From Poronia punctata (taxonomy: Eukaryota; Ascomycota; Sordariomycetes; Xylariales; Xylariaceae): 42,516 bases of DNA. A program made the position numbers and the translations under genes. Location of the stretch: the NCBI GenBank assembly GCA_022579005.1, contig MU401733.1:1-42516 (forward strand). The letters are read 5' to 3'. The notes under the pieces are model-generated. The model was not told the origin of the DNA and did not search any database. It worked only from the letters and a program-made list of their open reading frames with translations. Each line of letters starts with the position of its first letter. The first letter of the stretch is position 1. Of this stretch, positions 33,776 through 42,516 are shown piece by piece.

Positions 33776-36202
33776 TCAAAACCGGTTTCCGGCTGCCCAA
33801 ATGCTGGCTGCGGCCGACGAACCCCATTCGCTTCCGTCATATGGGGGTGTAGGCCACTTCTGCTCCGCCGCTCGTTCTGCTTTTTTGTGTAAATCCAACG
33901 GCCTCGGAGTGATGGGGTCGTTACCATCTCCAAACAATACTATGTTCCCGCTTGCCGACGGCGAAGGGGTTGGATAGGGGTTGGAGAGGCCCAAGTTGCT
34001 GGCCGACTGTCTTAGATGATGTTTCCCGTCCTTTTCCAGCCGTTTCATGACCCTCTGAGTCGAATTTAGAACTTCATCAAGTAGTTCCTCTTCTTCATCC
34101 AACGCGTCGCTTGGTACACCATGACCACCCTGGGCCCTCCGTGTCCTGCTTGAGACAGGCCCGGTTGTACGGGCCGCCCCGATCAGGTTGTCCACTGACC
34201 TAGGCTGATGATGTGGTAGCGAATGGTGTCGCTTAAGATGGCCATTCGAAGCGACAGCATGAATCTGATGGGGAGCCGTTGAATAGTCAGCCTGGACAGG
34301 CAACTCCCGGACAGGTTTGTCGTGCGAATCGTATGTGTCGGCCCTGGCCTGTCCTTGGTCGACAACTACGGACGAGCGATTGCTTGCCCATGGCCCACAT
34401 CCCGCCTGCGCCTCGATATCGTCAAATGCAGGTGACACGGGCGTTTGGTGTCTTCCCGAAAACCTCCTCGCACGCTTCCTCAAATGGGAGAAGAATCCTT
34501 CCTTATGCGCGCTTGGTGGCGACGCAAGCCCTGTGCCATTGAGAGCCCGCTCGGCCTGCTGACGATGCATTTCGGCGTAATGACTCGATGTTGACGCCAC
34601 GGAGAGTTGACGGCCTAGTTTCTTAGTAGACTTTTCCTCGGTCGCAACTGACCGCTGGCTTCCGTTGGGATTAGTATGGCCGTATCCGGGAGTCCGATTC
34701 GACGCCTGCGCAGTAACAGCATCTGATAGCGGCGAGATAGGCCGAATAGTAGGAAGTATTGGCATCGGTGCCACATTCGAGGGCCCGTTGTTCCACGTGG
34801 TGCGCTTGCTCGCAGGAGGTCGAGTCTTACTAATGGCCTGTGTTTCTGTCGCACCAGTCTCGCGGGTAGGCAACGGTCGCGGGCCTGCTACAGCACTTCC
34901 AGCAACTTGAGCGGTCGCCTGCTCACCCGTCTCGGAACGGCCGATAAGAGATTTCCTAAACCATGAGGGTCTCGTGTTCACTGTCGTAGAGCTCGGGTCC
35001 TTCGACCGTCCAAGATCCGACTGTTTTCGACCCAAAATCTTAGCTGTAGAGGACTTTGGCCTCAAAGGGTCGACAGCATCATTGAAATATTCGTGGGCCA
35101 ATGCCTGAGTTGATGTGGGCCGGGCTTTCGGATCCCACATGAGACACCAGGTAACGAACTGGCTGAGCGCCGCAGGCCATTGCGGTGCTTGCAATATCGT
35201 GTCCATTGAATGGGGTGCCATTTTCGGGAACGAGAACCCAAGCTTCCCCGCCAGTCGTGTTCCATCTTTCCAGTCTCCGCCACCAACACGGTTGCCGGCC
35301 TTATTATACCAGTTGCCTGGGCTGCCCATTATCTCACAAACTCGCCACACTTGGTCGACCTCATTGCCGCCAGGGAACAAGGGCTTCAAAGTGGCAATTT
35401 CGACGGCCATAGCACCTATCGCCCAGATGTCGACCGGAGCCGAATATTCACCTGCCCGGAGCAAGACCTCGGGCGCCCGGTACCACCGGGTCGAGACGTA
35501 TGTTGTGTAAGGCAACTTCGAATGAGTCTCTCGTGCCAGCCCGAAATCCGCTATCTTTACGGTATACGTCGGGGGTGTTGATGGAGGTGTCATAAGCGCC
35601 GAATACCGTCTAAACGAGTTTGTGGAATCATGATGTCCTGATGTAGTAACAAGTATGTTTTCGGGCTTGATGTCTCGGTGGAAAAAGTGGTGGGCATGGA
35701 TATGCTCCAATCCCTGCATAATCTGGAATAATATGCTCTTGACACTCGCGTTGTCGAGACATTTATGATCGCGAGCCTTCATTAGCTGGTAAAGGTTTCC
35801 TTCCATGTATTCCATGCAAATGTGAAGTTTCTTGGTGAAAGGGTCGAGAAAGATGTCCAACGCCGGTACCAAGTGGCTATGCGGCGGCAAGGTCCGTAAG
35901 AATACCACCTCCCGTAGTTCTAAGCATGGTGTCAAAGACTCGAATGTCTTCTTCATCGTCTTGATAGCGATCTATTGTGTCGTGATTAGCAACGACCGTT
36001 ACATCCCTCCCACGTCAATACGTACCACGGTACCCCGACGAGCAACGCCGGCACCGGCCGTCCGGACTCGTGCTAGAGCCACGCTACCAAAGCTACCATC
36101 GCCGATATCTTTCAAGATCTCGAACCGGTCTCCAAGAGCCATTGGCGGGGTTCCTTGAGGCGTTGAGGACCGCTTATGGGCCAGATCGTGGGCGACCGTC
36201 AT
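33776..36202 (-). CDS. ime2: Ime2/MAK-type Ser/Thr protein kinase
   Basis: CDK/MAPK-related (RCK/MAK) kinase of the Ime2 branch, which in fungi controls meiosis, sexual development and starvation responses. Coding join complement(33776..35971, 36026..36202), 2373 bp, 790 residues. The 54 bp intron (GTACGT, AATAG) joins GTV to IAIKTMKK. Kinase motifs: Gly-rich loop GDGSFGSV at 34-41, ATP lysine Lys63, HRDIKPEN with catalytic Asp159, DFG at 201-203, activation loop PYTTYVSTRWYRAPE with the dual-phosphorylation T-x-Y (Thr215/Tyr217). A Ser/Thr/Pro-rich insert of about 25 residues lies between the catalytic loop and DFG, as in other fungal Ime2 proteins. The C-terminal 430 residues are disordered, rich in Ser/Pro/Arg, with basic KKGFF-like patches (FFSHLRKRARRFSGR). 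The start is the ATG at 36202; a GTG nine bases upstream is not a credible start. Confidence 0.94.
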
Positions 36203-38689
36203 TTTCGACACGAATAGAGTCTTCCGTCAACGCTTTTTAGTCGTATTTCCTTGATGTTGTTTCCCCTGTGACTCTGAAAAATATTCCTCCTATTCAATTC
36301 CCAAGTATTTCAGTCAAACTGCTCTATAGCAGAGCCATGGAATTCTGTGGTTGCATTCAATCGTTCGATATCAATTAATCTCAGCGACAGGTCGTTTGCT
36401 TCTGCCAAGGATGGCCCTTGATGCACCGCAGAATCCGAGGTGTTTAGCGAGGGCACGTGCAGATGGATAGTGAGGCTGATGATCAGGTGAAAGATCGAGT
36501 TCAGCAAAAGGGAAGGCAAATTTTTGGAGGATAGGGAAATTGAAAATCGAACAGGTAAAGGAGCGGAATGATAGCTGGGCTATGAGGAAGACCAGGGAGG
36601 TGATTGAACCAGAGGGTCGGAGAGCGGGTCAAGGGGAGCTGGCAGATTGCGTACAGCTTCTGGAAATAAGGTCTTCTCCACTAGTGTATTAGATGCTTGT
36701 CGAAAAGGGAATGACTGCTTTTAATCCGGCGGGACAGACGAGATTGGGCCGACGAGGGTAGCAGGGAAAAGAGGAAAGAGGAAAAAAGAAAAAGAAAAAA
36801 TTGAAAAGGAGCGGAAGGCTGGTAATGCCTGCACTGTTGATTTCACGTAGGGAGTTATTTATGTTTCCTTTGCTTATGTAAATGTCATGCTGGATCATTG
36901 ACACCAGTGGCCAAAAGACGCTGGACGGTGTCGCAGATTAGACGATTTTCGAGTTTCAAGTAAGGATGGGAAATGGTAGGGAAAGGGGGTAGAAAGACTC
37001 TTGGTCAATCTCACGATAACTGCAACGAAATTTCCGATGAAAGTTATGCAAGAAATTAACCGAGATGGTATCAGGAATTTACGTATGAAGACTCTTCATC
37101 CTCTCCTTCTGTCAAGTAACTGCTCTTAGGCCTGTGTGCCTGTCCAGAAATTTGTATTTAGATACAAATTTGGACAGATGAGGTGAGACGCAAAGAGAAG
37201 GGTACGACAAGGCAATAAGGAGGTGGGCAAGAGGTAGGGAAATTGGTAGGGTAAGGTACCGGGTGAAAACTGGGGACAAGCGTCGAAATAGGTAAAGGCG
37301 CAAATGGGAATTGGGATGGTGTTGTGGGTATTGCAAGACTGAGTCCTGATTGAGTACACCCCTTGGTACCTCCGACTATGTACATGTAAGACTTTTACAA
37401 TGTTGAGGTCTTGGTTAAGGATGCATAAATCTCATGAAATACTTGCACAGTAAAAAGTACATGCTTATGTAAGCTGCTTTGCCGCAGATACTATGTAAGT
37501 ACTAAAACAGTGGACGGAGCAGGGAAAAGTGACGTACCCACTACAGTTATCTACTAAGGATAGAAATAGTCAATGCTGTACGTGTAAATAAATTAATAGG
37601 TCCAAGATTAAAATTAGCATAACTACTTACCTCTTTGGTGCCATAAATATAAACGTTAACAACAAGGATAACGCGGTACGTTTGGTACTGTCAAGCACGC
37701 GTATATACTTGGCCGCAAAGGGATAGGTACCACACCTTATGCCAAGCTACAAGTAGGTGGTTACTACTTGTAGGTAATACTTGATATTATACCTACCAAA
37801 TATATATTGTGCTATCTAGGCTGTTACATGACTCCTGCAGATCTTCAGGTATTTGATCAGCTTTGGAGTAAGTACTCGTATACCTAGCGTTATTAAGGTA
37901 AGTTGTTGACTTGGCTTGTGGTTAGATAGATACATACATGTAGAAGTTGGTATACTGGTAGGCACTGATTCAGGATACTACCTGGCTACTCCCTTCCTCA
38001 CTATACTACGAGTACCTAGTAGTAGCTTGTGGGCGTGGCTGAGAATCACCCTCCGTTTCTTGTATGTTGAAATATTTTTCATGTACCTGAACATATCCAC
38101 CCTATCTATGTGCAGTCTCTTGGCATGTATCCAAGATACAAAGATACATACTCATACTTCCACTATGTACTTCTAGCTACACAGTCAAACAATTTTTTCT
38201 GAAAATATCATATGATTTAAAGGTATCTGCTACGCATTCAGCAGTACCTGTACTCGTACATAGAGACTTGACGATATATGCAGCATGGCCTCTGTAATTC
38301 ACTAGCCACTTATCTTTCAACGTCTTACATCGGCTAGGAACTGTTTTTTTACCTGGAGTGTTGGGAAACAAGAACTAGACCACAAGTGAGCATGCAGTGC
38401 CCTTTAAAGCAGCTAATGACTCAAACACCAAATTGACTGGAATGGTCCGGGGTGCATCCGCGTTCTACGAGTATCTGAAAGCAGATGGACAAGTTGGCAT
38501 GTGGCTGGGCAGGGGGAAAAGGACATCGGATCCTTTTAGATACTAACCTACCATAGGTTAGGTATGTCATTAGTCTTAAGATGTAGCCACCTGTGGCTAA
38601 GAATATATACACTTTTATAAGCAGTCGGGCATGGTAATTATTAACTGAAACTTAGTACGGCGGACGAGAGGGGTCACTGTTTGTTTATT
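36203..38689. other. Kinase promoter region running to the AT-rich boundary
   Basis: About 2.5 kb. The left part should include the promoter and leader of the Ime2-like gene. Four TACGAGTA/TACTCGTA copies lie in its last 650 bp (37873, 38007, 38251, 38466), close to the AT-rich boundary. A 14 bp palindromic arrangement, AAATTTGTATTTAGATACAAATTT, surrounds 37149-37172. No gene was recognised. Confidence 0.55.
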
Positions 38690-41600
38690 GTTTTTTTGTT
38701 TAAATTTTATATTAGGTATACTTAGGGGCTTTAATAGCTAAGCGGTTAAAAATATAATTATATGTATGTAGGTTTATTTTTAATTGTACTTTTTTTTATT
38801 ATAATTAAGCTATATAAATATAAGCTGTCTTTTAATATGTTATATTTGCATAAGGTAAAGTTAAATGTTTGTAAGCATATTTATAAGTAATTAAATTAAT
38901 TTAAACTTAAATAAAAAATATAAATACGTAGTAGTTGTTTACTTTTTTTTATAACTAAAAACAAACTTGTACAACGTTTATTTATATAACTATAACTTAA
39001 CTTTATTTTTTAAGTTTTTTTGCAATAGTAAAACTATTGTTTATTATTTATATAATATATAAAATAACTTAAAATAAATTAACTTTTTAGCTTTTTATTT
39101 AAAATAAAAAAAGCATATTTTTATATAACTAAAAGCAACTTGTATTAGCTAAAATTAACTTAAGTTAAACTTGTAGCAGCTAGCATTAGCTTAAACTTTT
39201 TTACTATAGCTTATATTGTTAACTATTAAGCTTTGCTTTTAAAAAAGCTAAGTATACTATAGTGCTTGTAATATAATATCTTATTTATGCAACATAGCAA
39301 AAGCTTAATTAGTATAGTACTAAATAATAAAATTATTAATTTAATAGTAAATATACTTAAATAAAAACTAAAATATTATTTATATATTATGTAAAACTAA
39401 AGTATATTAAGTATATATACTATTATATTATAACTAATAGCAATGCTGATTATATAAAAATTTATAAGTTTATATAAGCAAGCACTAGTAAAGTTGCAAA
39501 TAAGCGTTGTAAAAATAAGCAAAAAAAAAAAAAATATTAGTAATAATATTAGCATAACTATTTATATAGTAATTAAAAAAAAGTACTATATTAAAAGCGT
39601 ATAAATAACTAACTTATTATTGTTATAACAAGTTGTAGTAATTAGCTATTAAACTATATTAATTACTTGCAAATTTAAAAACTAGCTTAACTTTATTTAA
39701 TACTTTAAGCAAAATTAGCTTATTAAATTACTATAAGCAAAGCAAACTAATTACTATATTATTTAGTTAGTAATAACTAAAAATAGCGTATACGTTATAA
39801 AGCTTAAAATTAAAAAAAAGTTTTTAATTTTGCTTAAAAATATTAAAAGTAAAATTGTAGCTAGCAATAAAAAAGCTATAAGCAATATTTTTATAGTTAA
39901 TTTATATTTTCTATGCTTTCTTTTTAAGCTTAATTAAAACCTTAACTTTTTAAAGCTGCTACTAAAGTTTAAAAAAAAACCTATATAGCTAAAAATAAAA
40001 GCAAGCAAAAGTAAAGCGACCTTAATTAAAAAAAAATTAACGTTAATTAAAAAAAAATAAAGGTTAGCTAAACAAAATCTTGCTTAAATAAAGTAAAAAT
40101 TAATTAAGTTTAAGCTTAATAAAAAGAGCGACTATAAACATTTTTTTACTTTAAAATAAGCGCTGCTGCTAAAAAGTAAAGTAAATAATAGCAGCACTAG
40201 TAAAGAGAAAAAAAAAGAAAGCAAAAGTTTGTTTTAATTTTTTAGGCTAGTATTATAAATACGTAATGTAGCAAAAAAAAAAAAATAACAAAGTAATGCT
40301 AAACTAAGCAAAGCAACAAAAAAAAGAACGTATACTTTAATTGCCTTGTTAAAAAAAGACGCAAAGCATATATACGTAAAAAAAAAGCGTATTAAAGATA
40401 ATAAAAAGTAAGAAAAAAAAAATAGTATAAGTTAGAAAATAGTTGCGCAAAATTGTATAAGGTTTTATAAGGTAATATAATTTAGTTTAAGTAGTAAAGC
40501 AATAGTATTAGTTTAAATAAAAATAAATAAGCATTTAATTTAAAGGCTATTATTTATTTTATTATTTTTTTTTAGCAACTTAAGCTTTTTTAAACTATTA
40601 GTTTGCTTAGCTAACTTTAATAAAATATAATTTTATAAACTTTAAAACTTAAATAATAATAATAAAGCTAGTTTTTGCTTTATATGCTTATAGTATATAA
40701 GGTTCTTTTTTAAATAAGTATACTTTTTTAAGTAAAAATATTTATATTTAAAAGCATTAATTATATTAAGTTTGTATTAGTATAATATAATAAGTTGCTT
40801 ATAAGTATTTATTATATTTTGTAGCAAGTAAGCATATAAATTAATCTTGTTAGCTTTTATTAACTTGTTTAACTTTTTTTACTTTATATTATTAAGTAGT
40901 ATTTAATAATTAACGTATTAGTTATTAAAGTTAAGCATAGTAAATAAGTAATATAAAACGCTAAGGATAATATAAGGTTATTTAGGTTATTTACGTATTT
41001 AATAGCTATTTTAAAGCAAAACAAAGTTTATAGTTTTATTTTAAAGCATTAGTATAAAAATATATAATATTATAATTTAGTTAGTAAAATAAAACTAAAA
41101 AAATAAGCTAGCGCTTTTAATATAATAAAAGTAGTTCTAAATATAATTAATATTAGCAAAGTAATATAAGGTTATATAAGGTTATATATATATATACGCG
41201 CTAAAATAAAGTCTTGCTTTTTTATAGCTTATTTTACTAAGCTTTAATATGTTAATTTTTAATACTTTTGCTATATAAAAAGCAAAACTTTTATAGCAAT
41301 AGCTATATAAAGTAAAGTTGCTTTAGTACTTATTTTAGCTAGGTTAAGTATAGCTTAAGTTTAGCTTTAAAAGTATTGTTTTTTTATAATTAAAGTTATT
41401 AAGTAATGTGTAGTACTTTAGCTATATTAAAAAAAAAAAAATAAGTTGCTGCTATTATTATAGTTTTTTTTTTATAGTTAATATAAACAATTTAAAAAAT
41501 AAAGCTATATTTTTTAATAATATATAAGTACTAAGCAAATACTACTTATACTGTTAAAGCTAAAAAGCTAATATAAAACTAAAAAATAAACTATAAAAAT

Positions 41601-42516
41601 GCGTTAATATTAGTATATATTTTAAATCTATATTTAGCAAGCTTAAGATAGTTGTTTATATACTATATATAGTTTAGTTTAAATATAGTTTATTTAATAT
41701 AGTAACAATAGGCTTTATATAGCCTTGCTTTAATTAAATTAGTATAAAATTTTTAGTAAATTTAAAATATTAAATTATAAAAAATGTTTATTTAACGTTA
41801 TTAAACATGTATATATAATAAACTATATTTAAGTTAAAAAGTAAAAGCTTTGCTATGCTTTTTTTTAATAAAAAAAAGTCGTAGTTACTTTAATTATATT
41901 TATATAAGCTTAATAAGCATATAGCAAAATATTTACAAGTTATGTTAAATATAATATATACTAGTTAAAGTAATAGTAAACCTTTTATAATTTAATGTAA
42001 ATATAAAGTTGGTATTAAAATAGCTATATTAAAAGTATAACTTTTAAATGCAAGTTTAAAGCTATAAGTTATTAATTATATAGGTTTAATAAAAGGGTAT
42101 ATTTTAGCGCTTTAATGCTAAATAAAACGCGTTTTGTTTATAAGTAACTAAAAATTAAGTATTAAGTTTATTAAAAATTATTATAACTAGCGTTTTAATT
42201 TTATATTGTTTAATAATCTAGTTTTTATAAAGGTTAAAGTTAAGTAGTTTGCGTAGCATTTTATATAAGGCGTATAAGTATAAATATAAAAGTAAACAAA
42301 AAGAAAAAAACAATAGCTAAGAATGCTATAAGTAATATAAATATAAGCTTAATTAATAAAGTAAAATAAAAAAAAAATAAAGAAAATAAAGCTTATATAA
42401 ACTTGTATAAGGTTGCAAAAAGTTATATAATATTAAATATAAGTATATTATATTATTATAATATTAAATAAATAAATAAACCTTATTTTTAAAATAAATA
42501 CTAATTAAATAAGCTA
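38690..42516. repeat. Extremely AT-rich block, probably mutated (RIP-type) repeat DNA
   Basis: Base composition changes abruptly near 38690 and stays extreme to the window end. In the 360 bases at 38881-39240 I counted 33 C and 26 G, about 16% GC. Stops occur in every frame, no open frame of useful length exists, and no terminal repeat or transposase motif can be read. This fits old transposon DNA inactivated by C-to-T mutation, as in AT-rich blocks of many Pezizomycotina. The dinucleotide pattern is atypical (see findings). The right boundary is outside the window. The original element cannot be identified. Confidence 0.8.

Noticed and set aside
38690..42516. Nuclear copy of mitochondrial DNA
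   Set aside because: Fungal mitochondrial DNA is AT-rich, but would show readable respiratory-chain, rRNA or tRNA segments and would not lack TpC/CpC almost completely.
1..42516. tRNA and rRNA genes
   Set aside because: I looked for B-box-like GGTTCGAAT sequences with a matching A box and found none convincing; GGTTCGATT at 28519 lacks any tRNA context.
1..42516. Secondary-metabolite or other functional gene cluster
   Set aside because: Genes are housekeeping or signalling types with unrelated roles and large gaps; no polyketide synthase, peptide synthetase, P450 or transporter was seen.

Overview
The window is nuclear DNA of a filamentous ascomycete (Pezizomycotina, most likely Sordariomycetes; the class is inference). 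Evidence seen directly: short introns (mostly 57-154 bp) with GT..AG ends and CTAAC/CTGAC-like branch points, moderately GC-rich coding exons, long AT-balanced intergenic stretches, fungal versions of eukaryotic housekeeping proteins, and a sharply bounded AT-rich block at the right end that looks like mutated (RIP-type) repeat DNA. No bacterial operon, CRISPR, tRNA or rRNA was seen.

Layout, left to right. 1-1476: microsatellite-rich noncoding DNA. 1477-2664 (-): Rho1 GTPase, five exons. 2665-5944: long divergent intergenic region containing one orphan exon-like open stretch (5081-5353). 5945-7171 (+): mitochondrial ribosomal protein uL24m with a KOW domain, two exons. 7620-11775 (-): Elongator subunit Elp1, four exons, convergent with uL24m. 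12803-13906 (+): intronless, Ser/Arg-rich fungal protein of unknown function. 13907-18742: 4.8 kb without a recognisable gene. 18743-19439 (+): histidine phosphotransfer protein Ypd1, three exons. 20887-21762 (+): AKAP7/ASCC1-like 2H phosphoesterase with a 32-glycine tract. 22583-24058 (+): coiled-coil fungal protein of unknown function, three exons. 26730-27431 (+): fungal protein with two zinc-finger-like Cys/His clusters. 29632-31894 (-): HSPA12-like Hsp70/actin-fold ATPase, five exons. 33776-36202 (-): Ime2/MAK-type protein kinase, two exons. From about 38690 to the end: about 3.8 kb of extremely AT-rich DNA with no intact gene.

The genes do not form a pathway cluster. Rho1 (cell-wall integrity signalling), Ypd1 (osmotic and oxidative phosphorelay) and the Ime2-like kinase (development, starvation) are separate signalling proteins; uL24m and Elp1 belong to translation and tRNA modification. 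This looks like an ordinary euchromatic arm segment running into a heterochromatic block.

The two most unusual signals are not genes. First, in the AT-rich block the surviving C residues are almost always preceded by a purine: TpC and CpC (GpA and GpG on the other strand) are nearly absent while CpA and TpG persist, which is not the textbook CpA signature of RIP. Second, an 8-mer, TACGAGTA/TACTCGTA, was found 15 times, always outside the annotated genes, against about one expected by chance. All exon joins were worked out by hand from splice signals and reading-frame continuity; no database search was run.
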